Positions 1-9,230 of a stretch of DNA of 64,000 bases are shown here, in pieces. Each line of letters opens with the position of its first letter. The stretch's first letter is position 1. The notes below the pieces were generated by a model, which saw only the letters and a list, made by a program, of their open reading frames with translations, was not told where the DNA came from and searched no databases. A program made the position numbers and the translations under genes. The stretch is from the NCBI GenBank assembly GCA_951828385.1, contig OX639973.1, positions 558,001 through 622,000 on the forward strand. Reading direction: 5' to 3'. The stretch comes from an uncultured Poribacteria bacterium. Its GTDB lineage: Bacteria; Poribacteria; WGA-4E; WGA-3G.

Positions 1-1
1 G

Positions 2-745
2 ATGTGCAGCAGATCCGGGCTGAGAGCGGGCGCATATTCATGGTTTTATACCTCCACAGATCGGTGCAAAAGTTGGGAGGGTCCCTTTCGGTTGCCGATG
101 TTCGGGTACACCGGTATCGCAGCACGCACGGATTACTTGGTCTCAAATTCAGATGAATGCTTGGTGTTTCTTACTGCATCAAAGGCAGACGGTCAAGAGG
201 GATTGATATTCTGTGCGCATAGCACCGATGGCGGTGCGTCGTTTTCGCTGCGCTCCCAGATTGGACCGGAACCTGAGGGGTTCGCGATTATGCCAGCAAG
301 CGTTCGATTATCGGATTCAGAGATATTAGTCGCTGTCCGGTGCCGTGGCCGAGGGAACGAGTCAGGTTCAGACTGGGAAGAGCGTCAAAATTGGATTGAT
401 CTCTACAGTTCAAATGATAACGGTCAAACCTGGGATTATGTGAATAGACCCGTGAAAAATACTGGGCGTGGCGGGAATCCGCCAACACTTACCCTTCTTC
501 ACGACGGTAGGTTGTGTCTTATCTACGGCTATCGGGATGCGCCGCATCGGATCTGTGCGAAGTTGAGCAGTGACGCTGGCAAGACTTGGGGTGAGGAAAT
601 TGTCTTACGCGATAATGGTGGTGATGCCGATATCGGTTACCCTCGCACCGTTCAACGTCCTGATGGGACTGTGGTAACTGCCTACTATTTTGATGAGGAA
701 CCGGATGGCGAACGGTTCATTGAGGCGACGTTGTGGAAACCGTAA
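2..745 (+). CDS. BNR-repeat sialidase-like protein, 3' part
   Basis: This frame is open at the left edge of the window, so the true start is probably outside it. The visible 247 residues carry at least three Asp-box (BNR) motifs, STDGGASF, SNDNGQTW and SSDAGKTW, spaced as in six-bladed sialidase-type beta-propellers. Such proteins are exo-sialidases or related glycan-binding hydrolases. The catalytic Arg triad cannot be assigned in a partial protein, so the substrate is unknown. The stop codon abuts the stop codon of the convergent PQQ-propeller gene with no spacer between them. Confidence 0.75.
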   Translation: MCSRSGLRAGAYSWFYTSTDRCKSWEGPFRLPMFGYTGIAARTDYLVSNSDECLVFLTASKADGQEGLIFCAHSTDGGASFSLRSQIGPEPEGFAIMPASVRLSDSEILVAVRCRGRGNESGSDWEERQNWIDLYSSNDNGQTWDYVNRPVKNTGRGGNPPTLTLLHDGRLCLIYGYRDAPHRICAKLSSDAGKTWGEEIVLRDNGGDADIGYPRTVQRPDGTVVTAYYFDEEPDGERFIEATLWKP

Positions 746-2086
746 TTACTTGGGGCTTGAACGTAGGTCGAAACAGATGAGCCGATCTTTACCGCGGACG
801 TAGAGGTAACCCTCTGCCAATACAGGTGCTGCCCACGCAGGATATTTCACTAACTGGCGACCGTTTTTATCTTTCAGTGACGGAACTTGTGAAATTACTT
901 CTAATTTCTCTGGTGTGCATTTGAGGAGCATTAAGCGTCCGTACTCACCGAAATAGATAAAGTAATCGTTCACCCAAAGTAGCGAGGCGCGTTCATCAAC
1001 GCGTTGGGACCATGCGACTTTACCTGTTTTGAGTTCCACGCAACGGAGTTCTGCACCGTTGGGGCGTTGCCCGCTACAAGCGTAGAGGTAACCTTCATGG
1101 TGGATTGCGGTGTTCCAGTGTAATTCCAACGACTTGTTCCTGCGCGATGCGCGATCTTTCCAAACGAGTTCGTAGCTGCCGGGATGCACCTTGAGAACCG
1201 AGCTGCCAATCCCGTACGATTCGCTAATAAAAACGAAATCGCCAGCGACGACCGGACTCGAAGCGTTGACAGATTCAATCTTAGTGTGCCGCCACGGATA
1301 GTGGAAGTCAATTACCCCGGATGTCGGCTCAAAGCCGACAAGACCACCGCGTAGGAACGCAAACCCCCAACGTCTATCGTCAATCGTTGTAAAGACCGGA
1401 CTGGCATAACTGGCGAGTTCATCTGCTATTTGGTAGACGACCTCGCCAGTATGCTTGTTAAAGGCGACAATGCCGCTCCCGTTCGGATCGGGCCTGCCGT
1501 TTGCGCCCCAAATATCCTTCGGACTGCCTGGGGGTGAACCCCCAATCTGAACGATGAGCAGCTCGCCTTCGATCGCGGGTGCTGAAGCGACCCCGAAAAA
1601 GTTTTGGACGACGTGAAACTTCGCCATCGTGTCAACTTCCCACAAAGCTTTACCGTCTGAGACGCGCACACAATGTAGCATTCCGTCTGCCCCGAAGATA
1701 TAGACGCGATCTTCGTCAATGACCGGACAACACCGGGGCCCGTTGTTGTAGCCGTACATATCTTCGTAGTCCGTTGGATATTCAAATCGCCAGAGTTCAC
1801 TGCCAGTAATACTTTCCAAGCAAATGAGACGCGCCATATTCCCGTGACGTGCGAAGATAAATAAACGTCCATTGGCAACGGTGGGTGCCCCGTAACTCGT
1901 GCCGATCTGCTGATGCCAGACGACCGGGGGACCCGTTTTACCCCAGGGTGCAAGGTCTATTTTTTCTTGCGACTTGCCGTTTCTTTGTGGACCGAGGAAA
2001 TCGTTCCAGTCAGAAGCCTGTGCATCCGCGAGCAGTGTCAACGGAAGATTCAGTAAGAATAAGATGACGCGTGCGAGTGTCCTCAC
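746..2086 (-). CDS. Secreted PQQ-like beta-propeller protein
   Basis: A 446-residue protein with an N-terminal signal peptide (hydrophobic stretch ending near ADAQA) followed by repeated PQQ-type blades such as GRLFIFARHG, GKALWEVDT, HTGEVVYQIA and TGKVAWSQRV. It is expected to fold as an exported propeller of the BamB/quinoprotein superfamily. No complete dehydrogenase active site is recognisable, so an enzymatic role is not claimed. It starts with GTG at 2086, preceded by a strong GAGGAGGT Shine-Dalgarno. The GTGA overlap with the upstream isomerase stop indicates translational coupling, so the two proteins are probably made together in a sugar-acid or polysaccharide-use context. Confidence 0.8.
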   Translation of the reverse strand: MRTLARVILFLLNLPLTLLADAQASDWNDFLGPQRNGKSQEKIDLAPWGKTGPPVVWHQQIGTSYGAPTVANGRLFIFARHGNMARLICLESITGSELWRFEYPTDYEDMYGYNNGPRCCPVIDEDRVYIFGADGMLHCVRVSDGKALWEVDTMAKFHVVQNFFGVASAPAIEGELLIVQIGGSPPGSPKDIWGANGRPDPNGSGIVAFNKHTGEVVYQIADELASYASPVFTTIDDRRWGFAFLRGGLVGFEPTSGVIDFHYPWRHTKIESVNASSPVVAGDFVFISESYGIGSSVLKVHPGSYELVWKDRASRRNKSLELHWNTAIHHEGYLYACSGQRPNGAELRCVELKTGKVAWSQRVDERASLLWVNDYFIYFGEYGRLMLLKCTPEKLEVISQVPSLKDKNGRQLVKYPAWAAPVLAEGYLYVRGKDRLICFDLRSSPK

Positions 2087-3102
2087 GCCGCGACCTCCTC
2101 ATTGGCGCGCTTCACAAGGGCGTTCATGTAGGCGATCGTGTAGGCTGTGCCAACACGGTGGTCACCTGCCATGCTTGGGATGTGATCTGGAATTAACACA
2201 CCGTTGAAATCCACTTCGCGGAGGGTTTTTGCGACGTGGTACATATCTTGATAGCCGTTATCAACGAAGGTCTCAACGAAGTGCGGGAGCGGCTGATCGA
2301 CGTTGCGGAAGTGGACTTTGAAAATCTTGTTCCGTTCGCCGAAGTAGCGGATAGACTCAACGACATCTTTGCCCATGAGTTCACCGCCTTCCAACCAACA
2401 ACCGACGCAGAAACACATCCCAACATTCGGGCTATCAGCGATTTCGAGGGCGCGCTTGTAGCCTTCAAAACTACTGAAGATACATCTCGGAATTCCAGCG
2501 AGATGCACTGCGGGCGGGTCGTCTGGGTGGATGCCGATCATCACACCGGCTTCCTCAGCGACGGGTGCTGCCTGCTTGATGAAGTAGGTGTAGTTGTCCC
2601 AGAGTTCCTCTTCACTGTATTCGCGTCCGTGTGAGAGCGGCATCCCATATTTCTTACCGCCCCAGTGTCCCTCATCGGCAACTTCAAGGTTGAATCCCCT
2701 TGCACTTGCGCCGCCGCGGGTGGTCTCGCGTTCGGTACTCCAGATACCGTTACCCATGTGTGCATAAGTGGTATACGGGATGCCGGCTCTACCGAGATCG
2801 CGGATATAACGCTTGTACTGTTCAACTTTTGCGTCGCGGTTCTCCAAGTTAAGCACAATCCCGTCTTGGTTGTGGACATCGCTGTTGCCAAACCCGTAGA
2901 TTTTGAGTCCAGCGTTCTCAAAAATCTCGCGGCGACTCATGAAATAGTCGTAATTCGCATTTTCGCCGTTCGTCCAGAGGACGACATAGTCAACATCCAT
3001 CTGCTTGGCAAACTGCAAGTCTGCCTCACTCGGTTCCGGCGACATCTGTGCCGTAACTTTCATACCGGGTTCAATGTTTTTCAGTGGACTCTGATTTGCC
3101 AT
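2083..3102 (-). CDS. Mannonate dehydratase (UxuA)-like TIM-barrel protein
   Basis: A 339-residue TIM-barrel protein of the xylose isomerase-like superfamily. GIHPDDPPAVHLAG and the following MCFCVGCWLEGG resemble the metal-binding signature of UxuA, which dehydrates D-mannonate to 2-keto-3-deoxygluconate in hexuronate catabolism. The start at 3102 (MANQSPLK) is preferred over an ATG 30 codons upstream because GGAG lies seven bases before it and the extra residues look non-coding. The last codons overlap the PQQ-propeller start. Family-level assignment is good, but the exact substrate is inferred. Confidence 0.75.
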   Translation of the reverse strand: MANQSPLKNIEPGMKVTAQMSPEPSEADLQFAKQMDVDYVVLWTNGENANYDYFMSRREIFENAGLKIYGFGNSDVHNQDGIVLNLENRDAKVEQYKRYIRDLGRAGIPYTTYAHMGNGIWSTERETTRGGASARGFNLEVADEGHWGGKKYGMPLSHGREYSEEELWDNYTYFIKQAAPVAEEAGVMIGIHPDDPPAVHLAGIPRCIFSSFEGYKRALEIADSPNVGMCFCVGCWLEGGELMGKDVVESIRYFGERNKIFKVHFRNVDQPLPHFVETFVDNGYQDMYHVAKTLREVDFNGVLIPDHIPSMAGDHRVGTAYTIAYMNALVKRANEEVAA

Positions 3103-3661
3103 TTTGTGTCTCCGTTTTTTATAGCAGTCAGCGGCCAGCCAAAATCTCTTTGTAGCGGATAGACGTTTGCAACCGCCACAACAAGTAACCAATAGCCGAC
3201 TACTGAAAGTCGATAGTTATATTGCCAATAAAGAGAACATGTACGCTAACTATTGCTTCATCCATCTTGAATTTTAGAGTAGGTTCGTAGTCGTGCGATT
3301 TTGGGACATACTTGAAGAAATCCGCAGAAATACCCAAGCAAACACCCCCAGCAATACGCAGAAATACCCAAGCAAAAACACCCCAAATGCGAAGTGCATT
3401 ATCGCACGCAGGAACGGGCAATGAATTGCCCTACTACGAACCGAGTTTACCTTCAATTTGAAAATGGATAAAGCATTACTCGTCGTCAGCCACTTCTGAA
3501 AGAACGGGCAATGAATGGTTTCCCTACTACGAACCGGGTTTACTTTCAATTTGAAAATGGATAAAGCATTACTCGTCGTCAGCCACTTCTGAAAGAACGG
3601 GCAATGAATGGTTTCCCTACTACGAACCGGGTTTACTTTCAATTTGAAAATGGATAAAGCA
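3103..3661. other. Gene-free stretch of repeats
   Basis: No credible gene. It holds repeat-like debris at 3122-3230 (short CAGTCAGC- and CCAATAGCC-type words), an intergenic palindromic element at 3280-3441, and a 93-bp tandem array running into the end of the sulfatase gene. The minus-strand open frame across 3274-3642 is only the translation of the array (93 is a multiple of three). Confidence 0.7.
3280..3441. repeat. Intergenic palindromic repeat element, copy A
   Basis: Bounded by an imperfect inverted repeat: GGTTCGTAGTCG on the left and CTACTACGAACC at 3431-3442 on the right, with one mismatch. Inside are the hairpin GGGCAA-TGAA-TTGCCC (3416-3431), an AATGC/GCATT hairpin and GTGCGAT paired with ATCGCAC. 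The same ordered elements occur at 9231-9323. An extra insert in the middle contains two copies of AGAAATACCCAAGCAAA. Confidence 0.75.
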
Positions 3662-3673
3662 TTACTCGTCGTC
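3431..3673. repeat. 93-bp tandem repeat, about 2.6 copies, including the sulfatase 3' end
   Basis: Copies begin at 3431, 3524 and 3617 (partial), and the second and third are nearly identical. Each complete copy contains CTACTACGAACC and ends with the sequence that encodes the last residues and stop of the sulfatase (TTACTCGTCGTC on the plus strand). The array therefore appears to have grown by duplication of a segment that spanned the gene end, leaving vestigial gene tails downstream. Confidence 0.85.
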
Positions 3674-5059
3674 TCCTGCTTCTGCTTTGAGCCGATATAA
3701 CTCTTGCGTTAATTCGGCAACAATATCTGCGTACGCTGGATCGTCGTAGACGCTGCGCATCTCATTAGGATCTTTTTCCAGATCAAAAAGTTCCCATTCC
3801 GGTGCTTTCGATTCATCGACGGATCCGGTTGTGCCGAGTGCCTCCCCGTAGTAGTAGATGAGTTTATAACGATCTGTTCGTATCCCATAGTGCGCCGGGA
3901 CATAGTGGTGCGAGAGGTGCATCCAGTACCGATAGTACATTGATGTTCGCCAATCGTCAGGTGTTTCACCATTGAGGATGGGTCGTAGACTTGTGCCTTG
4001 CATGTCATCAGGAATTGGGACGCCTGCGTAGTCGAGCCAAGTCTCCGCGAAATCTATGTTTAAGGACATGGCATCGGACGCGCTGCCGGGTTGGATCTCG
4101 CGCGGATAGCGGACGAGGAAAGGCATTCGTAATGATTCTTCGTACATAAACCGCTTGTCATACCAACCGTGGTCGCCTAAGAAGAAGCCTTGGTCAGAGG
4201 TATAAATCACGAGCGTGTCGTCTGCGATGCCGTCTTCATCGAGGTAATCAAGCATCCGACCTACGTTGTCATCAATTGAGGCGACACAACGGAGATATTC
4301 TTTGATATACCGCTGATAATTCCAGTTTGCCATCTCTTCCTCTGACAACCCTTCAGGGGGTGGACCGAGTTTATCAATCTTGAGGTCCCTTTCGGTCATG
4401 TGCCCGAAGACGCGCATTTTCGCATCCTTTGCGGCGTTTGAGCGGTTCGCGTAATCGTCGAAAAAGTTGTCTGGCATCGGAACATCGCCGTCCTCGAACA
4501 TGTCGGCGTGCTTTTCATCGGAATCCCATGGACGGTGGGGTGCCTTATGGTGACACATCATGAAGAACGGACGCTCCCTATCGCGATTCTGGAGCCATTC
4601 CAACGAAAAATCGGTGATGATGTCGGTGGTATAACCTTTATGGGTTTTCCGACCGTCGGGTTCAATCATGACCGGATCGTGATAGAGTCCTTGCCCGGGC
4701 AGCACGTTCCAATAGTCGAACCCTGTTGGGTCGGCATCGCCGCCGTGTCCGAGGTGCCATTTGCCGACCATCGCGGTTTGGTAGCCATCGGCTTGGAGCA
4801 TTTTCGCGACGTTCGGTCTTCTACCATCAAAATGGTCACCCAGTGTTTTGACCCCATTGAGATGGCTGTGTTTGCCGGTCAGAATGTTCGCGCGGCTCGG
4901 TGTACAGATGGAGTTAACACAGAAACAGTTATGGAGAATCATACCGCCGTCTGCGATACGATCGAGGTGCCGTGTTTGGTTAATCCGACTTCCGTAGCTG
5001 CTAATTGCGTGTGATGCGTGGTCGTCGGACATGATGAATAGGATATTTGGTCTGCTCAA
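3662..5059 (-). CDS. Sulfatase (arylsulfatase family, FGly type)
   Basis: A 465-residue sulfatase of the alkaline phosphatase superfamily. N-terminal PNILFIMSDDHASH carries the metal-binding Asp pair, and CTPSRANILTGKH contains the CxPSR motif whose Cys becomes formylglycine. GKWHLGH and the later SDQGFFLGDHGWYDK complete the metal and sulfate site. No signal peptide is visible, so it may be cytoplasmic or exported otherwise. The TTG start at 5059 is preferred: AAAGGAG sits six bases upstream and the protein then begins MSRPNILF. An ATG at 5095 adds 12 residues but has a badly spaced ribosome site. Substrate (sulfated glycan or other ester) is unknown. Confidence 0.88.
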   Translation of the reverse strand: MSRPNILFIMSDDHASHAISSYGSRINQTRHLDRIADGGMILHNCFCVNSICTPSRANILTGKHSHLNGVKTLGDHFDGRRPNVAKMLQADGYQTAMVGKWHLGHGGDADPTGFDYWNVLPGQGLYHDPVMIEPDGRKTHKGYTTDIITDFSLEWLQNRDRERPFFMMCHHKAPHRPWDSDEKHADMFEDGDVPMPDNFFDDYANRSNAAKDAKMRVFGHMTERDLKIDKLGPPPEGLSEEEMANWNYQRYIKEYLRCVASIDDNVGRMLDYLDEDGIADDTLVIYTSDQGFFLGDHGWYDKRFMYEESLRMPFLVRYPREIQPGSASDAMSLNIDFAETWLDYAGVPIPDDMQGTSLRPILNGETPDDWRTSMYYRYWMHLSHHYVPAHYGIRTDRYKLIYYYGEALGTTGSVDESKAPEWELFDLEKDPNEMRSVYDDPAYADIVAELTQELYRLKAEAGDDE

Positions 5060-5140
5060 TTGTAGCTCCTTTAAATTTGCGATTTTCCCTATCATATCCT
5101 ATTTTTGTAACAGAAGTCAATCTTTTTTCATCTGAAGTAC

Positions 5141-6550
5141 TTAACCAGCGTGTAATGACGGTGGTACCTCGGCGAGCGTGTAGCTTTGTGCTTTTGCTTC
5201 GGTTTGTCGTTGATACCACTTTGTCCAGCCCTCTCTTTCTTTAGCAGTGCCTTTTACAGTGCCTCTTGCCTCTTGGTAACTGGAGATCAGCGCAGGTATA
5301 ACCAGAAAAAGAAACGGCACAAAAGAGAAAAATAAAATAAAGGCAATAAACCAGCAAGTCCAGTGGACTATAAGAGACATTGGATTGCGTGCTATGAATT
5401 GTAAGGTCTTTTGTGCGATCTTGAAATAAGAATCCGTTTGTATGTTTTCCGATGGTGGTGGTTCCTCAAAATTATCTCCTTGTCTTATCATTTCCTGTTG
5501 TTGATGATACCACTGCATCCATACTTGTTGCGCATTGGCAACGCCTTTTAGGTTACCTCTTGCCTCCCGGTAACTGATGACGAAAACGATTAGAAAAACC
5601 CAAGGCAGCAATTGTCCAAACATACCTATTAGCGCAAATACTTCAAAGATATCTTCAGGGACTTCTCGTGGTGGGAGCATCGTGAAGAATAGAAGCGCGG
5701 ATGTGAAAATCCAACACGTAAGATGAATAATAAAAGGCTTCAGGTTACGGACCATGAAAAACAGCGTTTCTGGGATTTCTCCAAAATAAGAATAAGCTTT
5801 CATATTTTTCGATGATGGCGGTTCTCCAAAAGAATCTTCCTGAGCAACCGCTTTGATTTGTCGGTAGTACCACTTCGTCCAGATGTCTCTCTCTATAGCG
5901 ACTCCTTTCAGGTTGCTTTTCGCCTCTCGGTAACTAAGGATGAGCGTAAATATAACGGCAGGGATAACGATTTTAGGGAGTGATCGCACAAAATCGGTTG
6001 TGTCAAATAGCGTAGGAAGCGCGAACAGTGTCACCCAACATACGAAATGACCGATGAGGAGGGGCGGGTGCCGAAGCATGAATAGCACTGTTTTGCGTGC
6101 GGATATGAAATAGGCTCCGCCCGGTATATATTCTGATAAGGGTGGTGTCTCATAAGTGCCTCGTTCTGCTCTCACAAGTTGCTGTCGATCGGACCACTGC
6201 ATCCATACCTGTCGCTCTGTAGCAATGCCGTTTCGGTTGCCCCTCGCCTCTCTATAACTAAATGTGAGAGCAAATGGAATAGCAAATAGGCATAACTGAT
6301 AATAATCAAAGAAATCGTCAACGATTTCTTCAGTGATGATCGAAACGGCTGTAACTAATTTCCAGAGGGACCCAGGCAAATTTTCAAAAGCACCTTCTGC
6401 TGCCTCAGACACATCTGGCAATGTGCCGTATACGAATGGCTCATCTGACATAGTGATTGAGGCAGAAATTAAAATCCAACACGCGAGAAAATAACCGATA
6501 ACAGGTGCTGGGTTCCAAAGCATAAATAATAGTGTTTTTCGACCTTTCAT
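5141..6550 (-). CDS. Multi-pass membrane protein with four copies of an unrecognised module
   Basis: Not a family I recognise. The 469 residues are four tandem copies of a roughly 115-residue unit: (K/E)TLLFMxRNPxPLIxHxxCW at the start of a first hydrophobic segment, a second hydrophobic segment, the signature SY(R/Q)EARGNxKG, an amphipathic WxxWYxxQQ segment, then a PP-S-N linker. Each copy would contribute about two membrane helices, giving around eight in total. The start at 6550 has AGGA seven bases upstream. A two-copy homologue is encoded 49 bp upstream on the same strand, so the two probably form an operon. Function cannot be inferred; DUF-type repeats of membrane sensors or scaffolds are one possibility. 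Confidence 0.8.
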   Translation of the reverse strand: MKGRKTLLFMLWNPAPVIGYFLACWILISASITMSDEPFVYGTLPDVSEAAEGAFENLPGSLWKLVTAVSIITEEIVDDFFDYYQLCLFAIPFALTFSYREARGNRNGIATERQVWMQWSDRQQLVRAERGTYETPPLSEYIPGGAYFISARKTVLFMLRHPPLLIGHFVCWVTLFALPTLFDTTDFVRSLPKIVIPAVIFTLILSYREAKSNLKGVAIERDIWTKWYYRQIKAVAQEDSFGEPPSSKNMKAYSYFGEIPETLFFMVRNLKPFIIHLTCWIFTSALLFFTMLPPREVPEDIFEVFALIGMFGQLLPWVFLIVFVISYREARGNLKGVANAQQVWMQWYHQQQEMIRQGDNFEEPPPSENIQTDSYFKIAQKTLQFIARNPMSLIVHWTCWFIAFILFFSFVPFLFLVIPALISSYQEARGTVKGTAKEREGWTKWYQRQTEAKAQSYTLAEVPPSLHAG

Positions 6551-6599
6551 GATAGATCCTCATGTGCAAGATTTTCCGTGAAATCGTATTGCGTACCTG

Positions 6600-7382
6600 T
6601 TAATACATGCGGAACAATGGTGGAGACACGTCAAAAGGGACACCTTGTGCTTTCGCTTCTTGTTGTTGGCGATACCACTCCGCCCACGCCTGTTGGACTT
6701 TGGCTACTCCTTTCACAGTACCTCTTGCTTCTTGGTAACTGGAAATGAGACCGAATATAGCGGCGACTATCGTGAGAACAGGTATAGCCGACAAAAAATT
6801 GCGAGCGAAGTTCTCTGCTATCCGAACCACATTAGCAAGATCTGGAAGGACTGTTATAAGGATTAGTAAAAAGCAAGTAAGGAGCCAGCATAAGAAGTGA
6901 ATGAGGGGTAGTTTTGGGTTACGAATCATGAATAACAGCGTTTTTTGCGCTTTCCTGAAATAGGAGTTGACTCGCATATTTTTCAATGGCGGTGCGGGTC
7001 CCCCGAAATCGTCGTCTTCCGCTATCGCTTCCTGTTGTTGGTGATACCATTCCATCCATATCCGATACTCATCGGTAATGCCTTTTAGATTGCCGACGGC
7101 TTCTCGGTAACAGATCAGGAAAGGCGGCATAACGACAAGAACCCAAGTTCCAGTTCTCGTTAAATCTTCTATAATTTCGTCCCAAATAATTGAGGCAGCT
7201 TTTAGATAATCGCCGATAGACGCAGGGGATTCCACAATTTTAACAACATAGCGCCACCTCCCTTCTATGAATGGATCGTCCGACACGATTCCCCAGGCAG
7301 CTAACAAAAACCAACACGTTAAATGAACGATGAGAGGTATTGGGTTCCGAAACATGAACAACAACGTTTCTAAGACCTTCAT
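6600..7382 (-). CDS. Membrane protein with two copies of the same unrecognised module
   Basis: A 260-residue protein containing two of the units seen in the neighbouring 469-residue protein: ETLLFMFRNPIPLIVHLTCW with CYREAVGNLKG, then KTLLFMIRNPKLPLIHFLCW with SYQEARGTVKG. About four membrane helices are expected. The start at 7382 has an AAGGTGGT ribosome site. Together the two genes carry six copies of the unit, which suggests expansion by in-frame tandem duplication and possibly splitting of one ancestral gene. Role unknown. Confidence 0.8.
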   Translation of the reverse strand: MKVLETLLFMFRNPIPLIVHLTCWFLLAAWGIVSDDPFIEGRWRYVVKIVESPASIGDYLKAASIIWDEIIEDLTRTGTWVLVVMPPFLICYREAVGNLKGITDEYRIWMEWYHQQQEAIAEDDDFGGPAPPLKNMRVNSYFRKAQKTLLFMIRNPKLPLIHFLCWLLTCFLLILITVLPDLANVVRIAENFARNFLSAIPVLTIVAAIFGLISSYQEARGTVKGVAKVQQAWAEWYRQQQEAKAQGVPFDVSPPLFRMY

Positions 7383-7572
7383 GACACCACCTTCTTACAT
7401 ACGAACTTTTTATTTTACACTTTGGAACATTAAGGCAGGGTTTTCACTTTTAGTTGAAACCATTTCGGTTTTCTTCAAAAAAGTAGTTTCTATATGGATG
7501 GTGCTCCGATGGGACTAACGCGGGGATTTGGAAGAATAAACCGTTTTTTGGGGATAGGACGAAACGCAAAAT

Positions 7573-7623
7573 TAAAAAAGGCGAGGTGTTTTTGCTTGGG
7601 TGTTTCCCCCAAAAAACCTCGCC
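7573..7623 (-). terminator. Rho-independent terminator of the PotD-like gene
   Basis: On the minus strand, 22 bp after the stop codon, GGCGAGGTTTTTTGG pairs with CAAAAACACCTCGCC across a short loop, and a T-rich run (TTTTTTAATTTT) follows. The stem has one mismatch. The remaining sequence between 7383 and 7644 shows no gene. Confidence 0.8.
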
Positions 7624-7644
7624 AGCGATAGTGGGTTAAAACAT

Positions 7645-8673
7645 TTATTTCGCCTTAATCTCTTCCCATGCGCGATCGTAGTGCCTTGTAAAATCGCCAG
7701 GATCTCTCAGCCACTCCAGGGATTCGAGAACCTCTTTTGGCGGGTAGATGAATTTGTGTTCCCGTAAGTGTTCGGGTAAGAATTCTTTCGCGGTCGGCAC
7801 GCAGGTACCGTATTTCGTGAAGGCGGTAATCTTGGCGTTGACTTCGGGACGGAGGAGGTAGTTAATAAACTGCTCGGCGAGTGCCTGATGCGGCGCGGAT
7901 TTCGGGATGCAAACAGCATCAATAAACTGGCTTGACCCTTCTTTTGGGATGACGTACCGGATCGTCGGACGTGTCTCTGTTGCGCGGAAGGCATCGCCAC
8001 TCCAGCAGTGTGCCATAACGACATCGCCTGCCATAAGAAGTTCTTCCGCTTCGCTTTTATACTGTTTCACAAGCGGTTTCTGTGCGATAAGTTTCTCTTT
8101 CGCCGCTTTGATTTCATCCGGATCGGTGGTGTTGAGGCTATATCCGAGGAGTTTCAGCGCGGCACCGATGGTTTCACGCTGGTCGTCTAACATGCTGAAC
8201 TGGTTTTTATATTGCGTATCCCAGAGCACTGCCCAACTGTCCGGTGCTGGTGAAACAACAGCCGAATCGTAGGCGATGCCTGCGGTACCAAACGTGTAGG
8301 GGATAGAATATTGATTTTCGGTATCAAAGTATTTACCGAGAAACAGTGGACTAATGTTCTGAAAGTTGGGGATGTTGTCGCGGTTCAGTACTTCTAACAG
8401 ATTTTGCTTGATTAGGATGGATACCATATAGTCGGATGGCATAATGATGTCGTATCCTGTCGCACCCGCCAATAGTTTTGTGAGCAGGTCCTCGTTACTG
8501 GCGTAGGTATCAACGAGAACAGTAACCCCAAACTCCTTTTCAAAACCTTCACGGATATCATCGCTGACGTACCCCGCCCATGTAAAGACGTTGAGTTGTT
8601 TTTTTTGCCCACTGCTATCGCCGATGAAAAGTGTGAGGAGTATAAGTACTAAGAGGATATATCTGTTGCGCAT
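7645..8673 (-). CDS. potD: PotD-like spermidine/putrescine ABC transporter binding protein
   Basis: A 342-residue periplasmic solute-binding protein. After a signal peptide (hydrophobic core LLVLILLTLFIG) the mature part begins KKQLNVFTWAGYV, typical of the PotD/PotF family, and continues with YDIIMPSDYMV and the polyamine-pocket region around AHCWSGDA. It would capture polyamines or a related cation outside the membrane. The permease and ATPase partners (potA, potB, potC) are not beside it, so it is a lone binding-protein gene here and its true ligand is uncertain. Its own terminator follows. Confidence 0.85.
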   Translation of the reverse strand: MRNRYILLVLILLTLFIGDSSGQKKQLNVFTWAGYVSDDIREGFEKEFGVTVLVDTYASNEDLLTKLLAGATGYDIIMPSDYMVSILIKQNLLEVLNRDNIPNFQNISPLFLGKYFDTENQYSIPYTFGTAGIAYDSAVVSPAPDSWAVLWDTQYKNQFSMLDDQRETIGAALKLLGYSLNTTDPDEIKAAKEKLIAQKPLVKQYKSEAEELLMAGDVVMAHCWSGDAFRATETRPTIRYVIPKEGSSQFIDAVCIPKSAPHQALAEQFINYLLRPEVNAKITAFTKYGTCVPTAKEFLPEHLREHKFIYPPKEVLESLEWLRDPGDFTRHYDRAWEEIKAK

Positions 8674-8804
8674 GTTTTCTCCGTTGGTATCTTTTCTACG
8701 ATTGTTAGTAACGGGACGATAGTGGTTGCGGAAAGCGGAATCGCCCCGTTTGCGATGTAAAATATTGACAATGTGTGCTATCTATGCTAACGTAAGAGTG
8801 CTAT

Positions 8805-9170
8805 TTATTCGTCAGATTTTTCGGTGGGTAATCCTTCGGCTTTCCAGCCGCGGAAACCGCCGGTGAGTACTGAAACGTTTTCATAGCCCATGTTTTTTAG
8901 AGTATGTGCGGAGAGGGTTGCCCGTGTGCCGCCGCCGCAGTATGTAACGATGTGTGTGTCTGCGTTAGGGGCGACCTCATCGATGTCGAGTTCAAGGTAG
9001 CCGCGCGGTAGTGAAACGGCATTCGGTAGATGTTCTTCGTCATAGTCGGGTTCGTCCCGGACATCTAAGAGGATGGTTGCGTCTGCAGCCTCTGTGAGTT
9101 CGTCGGGCGATATGTGTCCAACGTTTGCTTTCGCTTCGGTAACTAATTGTTCAAGGGTTTTCAGTGGCAT
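8805..9170 (-). CDS. Single-domain rhodanese-like protein
   Basis: A 121-residue single rhodanese domain. The LLDVRDEPDYDEEHLPNA motif and the active-site loop YCGGGTRA, with its catalytic Cys, are both present, as is the C-terminal GGFRGWKAEGLP. Such proteins carry persulfide sulfur or act in sulfur relay. There is no signal peptide, so it is cytoplasmic. It stands alone between the PotD-like gene and a repeat-containing intergenic region. Confidence 0.88.
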   Translation of the reverse strand: MPLKTLEQLVTEAKANVGHISPDELTEAADATILLDVRDEPDYDEEHLPNAVSLPRGYLELDIDEVAPNADTHIVTYCGGGTRATLSAHTLKNMGYENVSVLTGGFRGWKAEGLPTEKSDE

Positions 9171-9230
9171 CGTTATCCTCCAAAAGGATTAAAAATAGTA
9201 GTAGTCTTTCAACTTTGAATCTGAGGGCAG

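Noticed and set aside
3274-3642. 122-residue minus-strand open frame
   Set aside because: It is the translation of the 93-bp tandem array, whose length is a multiple of three; the peptide repeats with it and has no ribosome site.
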